Origin: Bifidobacterium vespertilionis
GTDB lineage: Bacteria > Actinomycetota > Actinomycetes > Actinomycetales > Bifidobacteriaceae
Assembly (NCBI RefSeq): GCF_008698145.1
Contig: NZ_RZNZ01000002.1
Span: 1 to 64,000, forward strand
Reading direction: 5' to 3'
DNA length: 64,000 bases
A program made the translations under genes and the position numbers. Below are positions 28,075 to 36,481 of this stretch, piece by piece. Below the pieces are notes generated by a model. That model was not told where the DNA came from. It did not search any database and worked only from the letters and a program-made list of their open reading frames with translations. The stretch's first letter is position 1. Every line of letters starts with the position of its first letter.

Positions 28075-28803
28075 TCAGATTTTGCGCAGTACGGTCACCA
28101 CCTTTCCCATGATTTCGGCATGGGTGCCGTCAATGGGGGAATATGCGGGGTTGTGTGGCATGAGCCAGATGTGGCCGTTTTCCTTGCGGAAGGTCTTTAC
28201 AGTGGCCTCGTCACCAAGCAATGCGGCAACGATATCGCCGTTGGCTGCATTGTGCTGCTCGCGCACCACCACGAAGTCGCCGTCGCAGATGGCTGCATCG
28301 ATCATGGAGTCGCCGTGGACCTCCAGCATGAACAGGTTGCCTGTACCGGTGAGTCGCTCGGGCAGCCTCATAACATCCTCCACGTGCTGTTCCGCGGTGA
28401 TCGGCACGCCGGCGGCGATGCGACCGACAAGCGGCACATCCCGCGACTGTGCAATGGAGGCAGGCTCTCCATCTGTGGGCTGCTCGCCGGCGGCAAAAGG
28501 CAGGATCGCGGCGAGACGTGGTGCTTCCGCCATATCTTCCGGTTGCTCGATGATTTCAATGGCCCTGCCCTTATTGGCGTTCATGCGGATATAGCCCTTG
28601 TCTTCCAGGGCCTCCAACTGATGTTTGACCGACGACGGGCTTTTCAGCCCCGCAGCTTCACCGATTTCCCTGAATGACGGTACGAACCCAAATCGGTCCA
28701 TGTGGGTGCGGATGGCATCCAGCACCTTTCGCTGACGGTCGGTGAGTGTCCGCTCGGTCTTGCGGGTGCGACTGCGTGAGGGATCGAACGGATTCGTGCT
28801 CAC
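28075..28803 (-). CDS. lexA: LexA repressor
   Basis: SOS regulator with RecA-stimulated self-cleavage, 242 aa. The N-terminal winged helix (TDRQRKVLDAIRTHMDRFGFVPSFREIGEAAGLKSPSSVKHQLEALE) is followed by a linker and a peptidase S24 domain. The cleavage site is Ala131-Gly132 and the Ser/Lys dyad is Ser166 (GDSMID) and Lys203 (ATVKTF). The start is GTG 28803, with GAAAGGAG 6 nt upstream; the frame extends to 28863, but the extra codons run into the operator region. Predicted LexA boxes between 28861 and 28943 imply autoregulation together with the divergent LysM gene. Confidence 0.97.
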   Translation of the reverse strand: MSTNPFDPSRSRTRKTERTLTDRQRKVLDAIRTHMDRFGFVPSFREIGEAAGLKSPSSVKHQLEALEDKGYIRMNANKGRAIEIIEQPEDMAEAPRLAAILPFAAGEQPTDGEPASIAQSRDVPLVGRIAAGVPITAEQHVEDVMRLPERLTGTGNLFMLEVHGDSMIDAAICDGDFVVVREQHNAANGDIVAALLGDEATVKTFRKENGHIWLMPHNPAYSPIDGTHAEIMGKVVTVLRKI

Positions 28804-28860
28804 TGGAATCTCCTTTCGTGCTGTGCTTTCGTCCAGTGTAGCGTGATCGGTGAAAAAAAA

Positions 28861-28943
28861 CAAACATCTGTTCGAAGCGTGTCGGGCGTGTCGTAGAACA
28901 GATGTGCGATAATCAAACAGACGTTCGATAGCACATCAGTTCG
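28861..28943. promoter_or_regulatory. Cluster of four LexA (SOS) boxes between lexA and the LysM gene
   Basis: Matches to the Gram-positive SOS box CGAACNNNNGTTCG are CAAACATCTGTTCG (28861-28874), AGAACAGATGTGCG (28895-28908), CAAACAGACGTTCG (28914-28927) and AGCACATCAGTTCG (28930-28943). A GATAAT -10-like hexamer (28908-28913) lies between boxes two and three, so bound LexA would block the LysM promoter. Confidence 0.8.
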
Positions 28944-28957
28944 AAAGGAGTGGTCCG

Positions 28958-29299
28958 ATGGTATGGGGACACAAGACTGCTATGAACATGGTTGGCTCGG
29001 AGGCTGCGGCATTGCCTCTCCGTAAGTGGTTGGCTGCACTGCTGATGTCTGCGATGCTGTTGGCTGGAATGCTGATGGCCGCGAATTCCACCGCATGGCG
29101 GGTTTCCGCGGCTGGCACGGAGGATATGGTCAGCTATACCGTTCGCCCAGGGGACACATTGTGGGAATATGCAGCTCAAGCCACGCCGGAGGGAGGTGAC
29201 GTCAATGACACCTTGGATGAGCTCATGCGGCTGAATCATTTGGATTCGGTGCAGCTTTCCGTGGGACAGCGCATTATGGTGCCTTCCGGGGATGATTAG
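28958..29299 (+). CDS. LysM-domain protein, probable SOS cell-division inhibitor (YneA/DivS-like)
   Basis: A 113-aa single-pass membrane or secreted protein. An N-terminal hydrophobic helix ([20 protein letters not shown]) is followed by a C-terminal LysM domain ([50 protein letters not shown]) for peptidoglycan binding. GAAAGGAG lies 7 nt before the ATG. The order lexA / LysM gene / nrdR is the same as lexA-Rv2719c-nrdR in Mycobacterium tuberculosis, and YneA of Bacillus is also a LysM protein next to lexA that blocks division during SOS. The four LexA boxes upstream support that role; the division effect itself is inferred. Confidence 0.88.
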   Translation: MVWGHKTAMNMVGSEAAALPLRKWLAALLMSAMLLAGMLMAANSTAWRVSAAGTEDMVSYTVRPGDTLWEYAAQATPEGGDVNDTLDELMRLNHLDSVQLSVGQRIMVPSGDD

Positions 29300-29366
29300 C
29301 ATGTTTTTCGGTCAGGACGCAACCCGCCGGTGGCGTGTGAAAGGGTTGACGGGTTACTGTAGGGAT

Positions 29367-29810
29367 ATGCATTGTCCCTTTTGTCAGAACCCCGACACCA
29401 AAGTCGTGGATACACGTATCAGCGAAGACGGCCACGCCATCCGCAGGCGTCGTGAGTGCCCCAAATGCGGCAAACGTTTCACTACCATGGAAACGTCCAC
29501 GTTGCTGGTAGTCAAGCGCTCCGGTAATGTGGAGCCCTTCAGCCGCGACAAGGTTATCTCCGGCGTGCGAAAGGCATGTCAAGGTCGTCCCATTCGCGAG
29601 GAGGACCTGAAACTGCTGGGGCAGCGCGTTGAAGAGGATCTTCGGTCTCGGGGTCTTGCCCAGATTCCTTCCGAGGAAGTCGGGCGGGCGATACTGAAGC
29701 CGTTGCGCGATCTCGATGAGGTGGCGTATCTGCGATTTGCCAGCGTATACCAGAACTTCAGCAACCTTGCTGATTTCGAGAATGCGATAAGAGAACTCAA
29801 GGTTCGCTGA
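29367..29810 (+). CDS. nrdR: Transcriptional repressor NrdR
   Basis: Nucleotide-sensing repressor of ribonucleotide reductase genes, 147 aa. The zinc ribbon has Cys3, Cys6, Cys31 and Cys34 (HCPFC ... CPKC), and an ATP-cone domain follows ([24 protein letters not shown]). The start ATG 29367 gives the universal MHCPFC N-terminus; TACTGT lies 6 nt upstream and there is no Shine-Dalgarno sequence, so the mRNA may be leaderless. The gene may also be reached by read-through from the SOS-controlled LysM gene. Confidence 0.96.
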   Translation: MHCPFCQNPDTKVVDTRISEDGHAIRRRRECPKCGKRFTTMETSTLLVVKRSGNVEPFSRDKVISGVRKACQGRPIREEDLKLLGQRVEEDLRSRGLAQIPSEEVGRAILKPLRDLDEVAYLRFASVYQNFSNLADFENAIRELKVR

Positions 29811-29872
29811 AGCAACGCCGGAAGCCGCAAGGCTGGAAGCTGGAAGGCCGTTTACGGGCTTGTATAGCAAGA

Positions 29873-29907
29873 GGCTCTGTCTCCGGTATCGAATCGGAGA
29901 CAGAGCC
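29873..29907. terminator. Bidirectional terminator between nrdR and serA
   Basis: A perfect 13-bp stem (GGCTCTGTCTCCG / CGGAGACAGAGCC) with a 9-nt loop sits between two convergent genes. No long T-run follows on either strand. Confidence 0.75.
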
Positions 29908-29946
29908 AGCGGAGAAAAACCGACGCTGTGTGCGTAGGTTATCTTG

Positions 29947-31146
29947 TCACTTCACAATGCGCATGCGAATCGTGCCATCGAGATGGGCCAGACGATCCAG
30001 CGTGGCCTCGCTCGGCATGGTGGCCACATCGGTGACCACATAGCCAAGCTCGCCTTCGGTGGCCAGGGACTGGGCGGAGATGTTGATGTTCTCATCGCCG
30101 AGCACGTGGTTCACGCGGGCGAGCACGCCGGGCAAGTTCTCGTGCAGGTGCGCGATGCGCGCGACGCCGGTGTGCGGACCCAGATTGAGCTGCGGCACGT
30201 TGACGGACAGGGAAGTGGAACCCTTTTCGACATAGTCCTCAAGGCGCTGGGACACGAAGTGGCCGATCGCCTCCTGGGCTTCGAGCGTGGAACCGCCGAT
30301 GTGCGGGGTGAGGATCATGTTGTCCTCTTCAGCCAGAGGCGTCTGGAACGGATCGCCGCTCTTCTTCGGCTCGACCGGGAACACGTCCACGGCTGCGCCG
30401 GCGATGTGACCGGAGTCGAGGTGACGCTTCAGGGCATCCAGATCGGCCACAAAGCCACGGGAGAGGTTGATGAAGATGGCACCCTGCTTCATATGTGCGA
30501 ACTGGTCCTCGCCGAAGAAACCGGTGTTGGACTTGCGGCCGTCAACATGCAGGGTCACGGCATCGGACTGCTCAAGCAGGTCGTTAAGGGTCTCGCAGCG
30601 CACCGCGTTGCCGAGGGCCAGCTTCTCCTCAAGGTCGTAGAACACCACGCGCATGCCCAGAGCCTCGGCAAGCACCGAGAGCTGGGAGCCGATGTTGCCG
30701 TAACCAATGATGCCCAGAGTCTTGCCACGCACCTCGTGCGAGCCGGAGGCGGACTTGTCCCACGTGCCGTGCTTGATGTGGTGGGTGTGGGCGGGGATGC
30801 GACGCATCAGGCAGATGATGTCGCAGATCACCAGCTCAACCACGGAGCGGGTGTTGGAGTACGGGGCGTTGAAGACGGCAATGCCCTGCTTGCCGGCGGC
30901 GGTCAGGTCAACCTGGTTGGTGCCGATGCAGAAGCAGCCCACGGCGGTCAGGCTCGGACGGGCCTGAACCACCTTGGCGGTGACGTTGGTCTTCGAGCGC
31001 ACGCCCAGCAGATCAACGCCATCAAGAGCTTCGATGAGTTCGTCCTCGCCGAGGGCGCCCTTCATGGTCTCGACTTCAAAACCATGATTGCGCAGGCTCT
31101 CGGCGGCGAAGGGGTGGATATTCTCCAATAGTAGAGCTTTAGGCAT
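29947..31146 (-). CDS. serA: D-3-phosphoglycerate dehydrogenase
   Basis: First step of serine synthesis (3-phosphoglycerate to 3-phosphohydroxypyruvate, NAD-dependent). It is 399 aa, with the substrate-binding segment GCFCIGTNQVDL, the Rossmann motif GIIGYGNIGSQLS and a C-terminal ACT domain (~residues 325-399) for serine feedback. It lacks the extra ASB domain of mycobacterial SerA, so it is the E. coli-like short type. The ATG has TAAAGT 7 nt upstream and no Shine-Dalgarno sequence. That hexamer overlaps the stop codon of the upstream helicase gene, so serA probably has its own promoter there. Confidence 0.96.
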   Translation of the reverse strand: MPKALLLENIHPFAAESLRNHGFEVETMKGALGEDELIEALDGVDLLGVRSKTNVTAKVVQARPSLTAVGCFCIGTNQVDLTAAGKQGIAVFNAPYSNTRSVVELVICDIICLMRRIPAHTHHIKHGTWDKSASGSHEVRGKTLGIIGYGNIGSQLSVLAEALGMRVVFYDLEEKLALGNAVRCETLNDLLEQSDAVTLHVDGRKSNTGFFGEDQFAHMKQGAIFINLSRGFVADLDALKRHLDSGHIAGAAVDVFPVEPKKSGDPFQTPLAEEDNMILTPHIGGSTLEAQEAIGHFVSQRLEDYVEKGSTSLSVNVPQLNLGPHTGVARIAHLHENLPGVLARVNHVLGDENINISAQSLATEGELGYVVTDVATMPSEATLDRLAHLDGTIRMRIVK

Positions 31147-31153
31147 GGCACCT

Positions 31154-31159
31154 ACTTTA
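31154..31159 (-). promoter_or_regulatory. -10 hexamer of serA, overlapping the helicase stop codon
   Basis: On the minus strand TAAAGT-AGGTGCC-ATG gives the 7-nt leaderless spacing. The TAA of the hexamer is also the helicase stop codon. Confidence 0.5.
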
Positions 31160-33436
31160 GAGGGGAAGGTCGTCCGCGTCGCGTTCGGTCCGCACTATGG
31201 TCAGGCGCTGCGTCGGTCGGGTCATCGCCACATACAGGTCGGATGCGGCCACCAGACGGGATGCGGCCTCGTTTTCGATCTCGCCGGGCTGCACCACCAC
31301 CACGGCGTCGTATTCGAGTCCCTTGACCTCTTCGGTATCGCACACCACCACCTGGCGGTCCCATGTGCCCTGTGCTTCGAGACGTTTGGCGTTCTTGTCG
31401 CCCAAAGTCCTGACGATGGCTTTGGACACGGCACGGCGCAGCGCGGGGAGCCGGTCAACCGGGGCGATTACCGCCACACGGCCAGTGCCGTCGGCGGAGA
31501 CGAACTCCTGGGCCAGTCGGGCTGTGGTCTTGGCCGTGCGACGGATCAGATCGTCGTCGTCCTCGGCAAGCAGTCGCTGGACCGAGCCGGGCACCTGACG
31601 GACCGCGTTGACCGTGGAGATGTACAGGCCCTCCGCGGTGGCGAACGAGGACGCCATCTCCGAAACCTCCTTGGGGTTGCGGTAGTTGATGGTCAGCTCG
31701 TTGAGATCCCAATTGCCCGCGCCGAACAGGGGGTTGAGCGTCTTCTCCCAGCGGCGTGTGCCGCCCAGCGCCGAGGTCTGCGCCACATCGCCAACGATCG
31801 TGAAGGAACGCGAGGGGCAGCGGCGGATCAGCATGCGCCAATCCATGGCCGTGAGCTCCTGCGCCTCGTCCACCACGATGTGCCCATACGTCCACTCGCG
31901 GTCCGAGGCCGCGCGCTGGGCGGCCGTCTCATCGTCCACGCCGTTGATCTGATCGATCAGCATCTGCGAGGTCACGATGCCCGAGCCGATGCCGGCCTGC
32001 GCCAGCGTATCGCGCGCGTACTGTTCCTCGGCGGCGCGCTGGGCGTCGGCGGCGGCGTTGCGGTTCGCGAGCTTCGGATCGGGGCCCAGCAGTTCGAAGG
32101 CCTCGTCGAGCAGCGGAATGTCCGAACGGGTCAGGGGAGCGCCCTTTTCGCGGGTGAGCTCCGCCACATCGTCATCCGTGAGCCACGGGGCGAAGCGCTT
32201 GAGCCGCTTGGGCTTGGAGAACATGTTGTCGATCAGCCACTCGGCGTTCATCGGCAGCCAGCAGAGGTTCAGCGTGGTGCGCACCTTGTCGTTCATGCGC
32301 AGCAGCGAGGTCACGCGGCTCAGCTCCGACTGCTCGGGCGTGTAGTCGAGCTGTTCGGCATAGCGTGCGGTCATCGCGCGCAGCATGCTCTTGACGAACG
32401 TCTCGCGGGCCTTGTTGTGGGGCTGGCGGGTGCGCTTGGCATCCATCTGCGCCTGCTCGATGTCCACGGCGCGCATGGGCACCTGAAAGCCGTTGACCGG
32501 CACGGTCGGCAGATCCTTCGGAATGCGGACGCGGGACGCCACGGCATTGGCGACGGCGGAGGCCATGCGCTTGTCTCCCTTGAGCTGGGCTGCCCGCGGG
32601 GTGTCGGTCGACTTCGCCTCGATATCCGGGATCAGATCGGCGATGGTGCGGCTCACCACGCCGGTCTCGCCCAGAGACGGCAGCACCTGGTCGATGTAGT
32701 GCAGGAACGCGGACGACGGTCCCACCACCAGCACGCCCGAGTGCTCGAGTGCGCGTCGGTGGGTGTACAGCAGATAGGCGGCGCGGTGGAGCGCGACGGC
32801 GGTTTTGCCGGTGCCGGGACCGCCCTGCACCACCACGGCGCGCTTCAGATCGGTGCGGATGATGCGATCCTGCTCCGCCTGGATGGTGGCGACGATATCG
32901 GTCATCTTGCCGGTGCGGCGGGAGCTCAGCGACGCCAGCAGCGCGCCTTCGCCGGTCAGTGTTCCGGCCGAGGACGCCTCGCCCACCTGATCGGAGTGCA
33001 CGTCGAGCACCTCGTCCTCCACGCCCACCACCTTGCGGAAGCTCAGCGTGATATGACGTCGCATCACAATGTCGCCATGACTCGAGGGGGTGGCCTCGTA
33101 GAACGGACGGGCGGCCTCGGCGCGCCAGTCGGTCAGAATCGGCTCGTGCTGCTCGCTGGACAGGCCGATGCGGCCGATGTACCGGCGCTCGCCGGCGGAC
33201 GTGTCGAGCCGTCCGAAGACCAGACGATCCTCAACGGCCCTGAGCTGCGAGAGACGATCCTCATACATGGTGGCGAAGGAATCGCGCTCGGTGCGCTGGG
33301 TGGGCGAGCCGTGGGAGCCGGCCGCGCGCACCTCGCTCAAACGTTCGCGCGCCTGGGAGCGCAACGAGTCCAGACGCCCATAGGCGCGATCGACCGACTG
33401 CTGTTCCTCGCTCAACTGAGCCGCGTAACCGGACAT
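31157..33436 (-). CDS. HelD-like superfamily 1 helicase (RNA polymerase recycling factor)
   Basis: A 759-aa UvrD/Rep-like SF1 ATPase. Walker A is GGPGTGKTAVALHRAAYLLY near residue 205, Walker B VVVDEAQELTAMDW, and the late motif YVAMTRPTQRLTIV. The long N-terminal coiled-coil region (LSEEQQSVDRAYGRLDSLRSQARERL) is typical of HelD, which enters RNA polymerase and releases it from nucleic acids. Actinobacterial HelD/HelR proteins can also protect against rifampicin; whether this one does is unknown. ATG 33436 is chosen, with GGGAGAGGGA upstream. ATG 33466 is an alternative without a ribosome site. Confidence 0.88.
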   Translation of the reverse strand: MSGYAAQLSEEQQSVDRAYGRLDSLRSQARERLSEVRAAGSHGSPTQRTERDSFATMYEDRLSQLRAVEDRLVFGRLDTSAGERRYIGRIGLSSEQHEPILTDWRAEAARPFYEATPSSHGDIVMRRHITLSFRKVVGVEDEVLDVHSDQVGEASSAGTLTGEGALLASLSSRRTGKMTDIVATIQAEQDRIIRTDLKRAVVVQGGPGTGKTAVALHRAAYLLYTHRRALEHSGVLVVGPSSAFLHYIDQVLPSLGETGVVSRTIADLIPDIEAKSTDTPRAAQLKGDKRMASAVANAVASRVRIPKDLPTVPVNGFQVPMRAVDIEQAQMDAKRTRQPHNKARETFVKSMLRAMTARYAEQLDYTPEQSELSRVTSLLRMNDKVRTTLNLCWLPMNAEWLIDNMFSKPKRLKRFAPWLTDDDVAELTREKGAPLTRSDIPLLDEAFELLGPDPKLANRNAAADAQRAAEEQYARDTLAQAGIGSGIVTSQMLIDQINGVDDETAAQRAASDREWTYGHIVVDEAQELTAMDWRMLIRRCPSRSFTIVGDVAQTSALGGTRRWEKTLNPLFGAGNWDLNELTINYRNPKEVSEMASSFATAEGLYISTVNAVRQVPGSVQRLLAEDDDDLIRRTAKTTARLAQEFVSADGTGRVAVIAPVDRLPALRRAVSKAIVRTLGDKNAKRLEAQGTWDRQVVVCDTEEVKGLEYDAVVVVQPGEIENEAASRLVAASDLYVAMTRPTQRLTIVRTERDADDLPL

Positions 33437-33623
33437 AAACGGGTTCCCTCTCCCTAACGAATGCAAAAAACTAGGAAAACAAGCCTACTCCGACCTCCCT
33501 ACGGATCGATCGGTTGCCGTGCGGCCCAGATTGAATTTTGAGTGAACTTGCACACATGGGGCCTTTGGAAGGCCTTTGGAAGACATGATGCATCGATGAC
33601 GCAGGCCGCAAACCGCATATTCC

Positions 33624-33697
33624 GTATACGCGTATACAGAAAGTACGGTTTAGAGGCACCAAATGGTCGTTTCTGTATATGCGTATACAGAAACGAC
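33624..33697. promoter_or_regulatory. Pair of GTATAC palindromes between helD and mraZ
   Basis: GTATACGCGTATAC (33624-33637) is a perfect 14-bp palindrome. A second site at 33666-33697 has 14-bp perfect arms (GTCGTTTCTGTATA and its complement) around TGCG. Both share GCGTATACAGAAA, 51 bp apart. In the 747-nt divergent gap these look like operators for an unknown regulator. Confidence 0.55.
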
Positions 33698-34072
33698 GTT
33701 AAGACGGTCGCAGATGGCGCAAATTGTATCGGCCCGTACCAAAACGTACGTGAGAGTTTTTGGACGGCTTCGGTCTGTGGGTCTGTGGAAGGCAACGGCG
33801 GAAACTCGCGCGAGGAGGCGACACGGAAACGTGCGTGGGGCGGAAGGTTTGGCGGTGGAAGGTGTGGCGGAAGGACATGGCCTCGAAACGCCCTAGAACC
33901 GCCCTAGTAAACGCTCCTCGTCGTTCCTGGGCCGTCCCTAGGTCGTTCCTATGCCGTTCCTAGGTCGCCTCTGGGTCTTCCCCGCCCCAACTCGCCGCCT
34001 CCGTGCGCAACGCAGTGCATAACCCGTCCCGCTGCCCGCGCTCTTGTGCAGGAAAAGGGTAGTTTTCTCCCC

Positions 34073-34112
34073 AAAGTGGGGATAACTGGTGAACTGTGGG
34101 GTAGAGTGGGGA
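34073..34112 (+). promoter_or_regulatory. MraZ operator repeats
   Basis: GTGGGG at 34076, CTGGTG at 34086, GTGGGG at 34096 and GTGGGG at 34106 recur at an exact 10-bp step. MraZ is known to bind direct TGGGN repeats with 5-nt spacers upstream of its own gene. This array is about 70 nt before mraZ and probably mediates autoregulation of the division cluster. Confidence 0.75.
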
Positions 34113-34183
34113 ACGTTGTGAGCAGTGTACCCATTTCGGTGTGAATAACCGCCAAATCGATCGAAATCCTAAGGAGGTGGGGC

Positions 34184-34660
34184 GTGACGGACGAACTCGA
34201 CGACGCATTCGACGCGCTGCCCCCGCTCCTGCTGGGCACCTACACGCCGAAGATCGATGTCAAGGGCCGCATGGCGCTGCCCGCGAAGTTCCGCTCCCAG
34301 CTGGGCGCCGGACTGGTCATGGCGCGCGGCCAGGAACGCTGCGTGTATCTGCTGCCGATCAGCGAATTCCGTCGCGTGGCGGCGCAGATCCAGCGCACGT
34401 CGCTGGGCAACAAGGCCGCCCGCGAGTACCTGCGTGTGTTCCTGTCCGGCGCCACCGACGAGGTCCCGGACAAGCAGGGGCGCGTGCTGGTGCCGCAGAT
34501 GCTGCGCGATTACGCCGATCTGGGGGACGACATTGTGGTGATCGGCGTGGGCACGCGCGCCGAGGTGTGGAACCGTGCGGCGTGGGAGGAATACCTCAAG
34601 GAGAAGGAAGAGGCGTATTCCGACATCGCCGATGACGTATTGCCGGCGATGGACTTCTGA
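34184..34660 (+). CDS. mraZ: Transcriptional regulator MraZ
   Basis: First gene of the division/cell wall cluster, 158 aa. Two SpoVT-AbrB-like domains carry the paired D-x-x-x-R motifs (DVKGRMALPAKFR and DKQGRVLVPQMLR). MraZ forms a ring and represses the dcw promoter in E. coli, while RsmH counteracts it. GTG 34184 has an ideal AAGGAGG 6 nt upstream. The stop shares one base with the rsmH ATG. The GTGGGG repeats upstream fit self-binding. Confidence 0.95.
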   Translation: MTDELDDAFDALPPLLLGTYTPKIDVKGRMALPAKFRSQLGAGLVMARGQERCVYLLPISEFRRVAAQIQRTSLGNKAAREYLRVFLSGATDEVPDKQGRVLVPQMLRDYADLGDDIVVIGVGTRAEVWNRAAWEEYLKEKEEAYSDIADDVLPAMDF

Positions 34661-35790
34661 TGGGTGGATTGCGGATGAACGAACAGAATGTGACCGAAAC
34701 GAACATGACCTTGAACGATCAGGCGAACAGCCAGGTGAACAGTAACAGCCAGCTGAACGATCAGGCGGATAACCAGACGGCCGGCGGCCCCGAGCCCGAT
34801 CTGAGCGCGATCCATCTTCCCGTCCTGCTGGAGGACTGCGTGGATCTGGTGACCCCCGCCCTCATGCATCCCGGCGCGGTCGTGGTCGACTGCACCCTGG
34901 GGCTGGCGGGCCATTCCACGGCCTTCCTCAAGGCCGCCCCCGAGGCACGGCTCATCGGCATCGATCGCGATGCGGAGGCGCTGGCGCTGGCCACCCGCCG
35001 CATCACCGAGGCCGGATTCGCAGACCGGTTCACGCCGGTCCACGCGGCCTTCGATGAATTGGCCGATGTGCTGGACGCCCATCACACCAAGGCGGACGCG
35101 GTGTTCATGGATCTGGGCCTGTCCAGTCTGCAGATCGACGAGACCGATCGCGGCTTCTCCTATTCGCACGACGCTCCGCTGGACATGCGCATGGACGCCA
35201 CGCAGGCCGTCACCGCCGCCGCGATACTGGCCGATTATTCGGCGCAGGATCTGACCCGCATCTTCCGCGAATACGGTGAGGAGCGGTTCGCCCGCCAGAT
35301 CGCGAACCGGATCGTGCGCGATCGCGAGACGGAACCGCTCACCACCTCCGGCCAGCTCAATCGTCTGGTGGACGCCGTGGTGCCCCAGGCCCATCGTCCG
35401 GCCGGCAACCCTGCCAAGCGCGTGTTTCAGGCGCTGCGCATCGAGGTCAACGGCGAGCTGGACAAGCTCGCGCGCACCCTGCCGCAGGCCGCCTCCCATC
35501 TCAATGTGGGCGGACGCATCGTGGTGGAGTCGTACCACTCGCTGGAGGACCGCACGGTCAAGCGCTTCATGGCCAGGGGACTGACGGCGGACGTGCCGGC
35601 GGGCCTGCCGGTCATCCCGCCGGATGCCCAGCCGTTCTTCAAGGAGCTCACGCGCGGCGCGGTCAAGGCCGATCGCGCGGAGATCGAGCGCAACCCCCGT
35701 TCCGCGTCCGTCAGGCTCAGGGCCGTGGAGCTCACGCGGGAACTGCCCGCACGTTGGATGAAGCGTTTCGTTCAGGAAGGGAGGGGCTGA
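34660..35790 (+). CDS. rsmH: 16S rRNA (cytosine-1402-N4) methyltransferase
   Basis: Modifies C1402 in the ribosomal P site; 376 aa. The SAM motif is VVDCTLGLAGHSTAFL (usual GGGGHS softened to GLAGHS), with IGIDRDAEAL and the conserved DLGLSSLQID and RGFSYSHDAPLDMRMD. The catalytic region around YHSLEDRTVK is present. The first ~45 residues are Asn/Gln-rich and low in complexity, an extension not found in most RsmH proteins. ATG 34660 overlaps the mraZ stop by one base; ATG 34675 is a shorter option. Confidence 0.95.
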   Translation: MGGLRMNEQNVTETNMTLNDQANSQVNSNSQLNDQADNQTAGGPEPDLSAIHLPVLLEDCVDLVTPALMHPGAVVVDCTLGLAGHSTAFLKAAPEARLIGIDRDAEALALATRRITEAGFADRFTPVHAAFDELADVLDAHHTKADAVFMDLGLSSLQIDETDRGFSYSHDAPLDMRMDATQAVTAAAILADYSAQDLTRIFREYGEERFARQIANRIVRDRETEPLTTSGQLNRLVDAVVPQAHRPAGNPAKRVFQALRIEVNGELDKLARTLPQAASHLNVGGRIVVESYHSLEDRTVKRFMARGLTADVPAGLPVIPPDAQPFFKELTRGAVKADRAEIERNPRSASVRLRAVELTRELPARWMKRFVQEGRG

Positions 35791-36476
35791 TGCCCGCAGC
35801 ACTTCGCAGCACGCGGTCGGCGTCCGGATCGGCTCGCACCGCAGGCTCCGCCCGCACCGCCGCATCGCAGCGCACCTCATCCTCGCAACGCACCGCGGGA
35901 ACGGCCAGGGCGGCCGCTTCGGCCCGCAGCGCGGCCAATCCGGCCAAAAGCCGCCCGCGCACCGAGTCCGCCGCCAGCGCGCGCCCGGAACTGCATGTGA
36001 TCCAGGGTCGCAAGAAGTCCCTGGATGCGCAGGCCGTCACCGACGGCTTCCAGCGGCTGCTCTCCTGGGTCCTCAACCGCCGTTCGCCGTTCATCACCAC
36101 CGTGGTGGCGGCCCTGTTCCTCATGGGCACGCTGCTGGGCACGCTGGCCCTGCGCACGCAGATGATCGAGAACTCGTTCGAGGCGACCAGGCTCAACAGG
36201 TCGATCGCCATGCTCACGCAGGACTCACAGACCTATGAGAGCGAGCTCAACCGTCTGGAGGCCCAGCTGCCGCAGAAGGCTCAGGAGATGGGAATGGTCC
36301 CGCAGTCCGGTTCCATCTCCATCGACCTGCAAGGCTACCAGCCATCCGACGCGGCATCGGATGCTGCGTCGTCGGGCGCAGCGGCGTCGGACGGTGCCGG
36401 ATCGGACGCCGCCGCTTCAGCCGGCTCGGCTAATGGAACCACCGACGCCTCCAACACCACCGCGGAAGGACGGTGA
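35790..36476 (+). CDS. ftsL: FtsL-like septum formation protein
   Basis: A 228-aa bitopic membrane protein in the ftsL position between rsmH and ftsI. An Ala/Ser/Arg/Thr-rich cytoplasmic N-terminus (~85 aa) precedes one helix (FITTVVAALFLMGTLLGTLAL) and a coiled-coil stretch (RTQMIENSFEATRLNRSIAMLTQDSQTYESELNRLEAQLPQKAQEMGMV). It ends in an Ala/Ser/Asp-rich tail. FtsL joins FtsB and FtsQ in the divisome. The call rests on topology and position, because FtsL sequence is poorly conserved. The ATG overlaps the rsmH stop (TGATG), with GGGAGGGG upstream. Confidence 0.82.
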   Translation: MPAALRSTRSASGSARTAGSARTAASQRTSSSQRTAGTARAAASARSAANPAKSRPRTESAASARPELHVIQGRKKSLDAQAVTDGFQRLLSWVLNRRSPFITTVVAALFLMGTLLGTLALRTQMIENSFEATRLNRSIAMLTQDSQTYESELNRLEAQLPQKAQEMGMVPQSGSISIDLQGYQPSDAASDAASSGAAASDGAGSDAAASAGSANGTTDASNTTAEGR

Positions 36477-36481
36477 CGCCA

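Noticed and set aside
33542..33907. Open frame of ~120 codons between helD and mraZ
   Set aside because: It runs through palindromic repeats, has no ribosome site and has unusual composition; overlapping frames are equally open.
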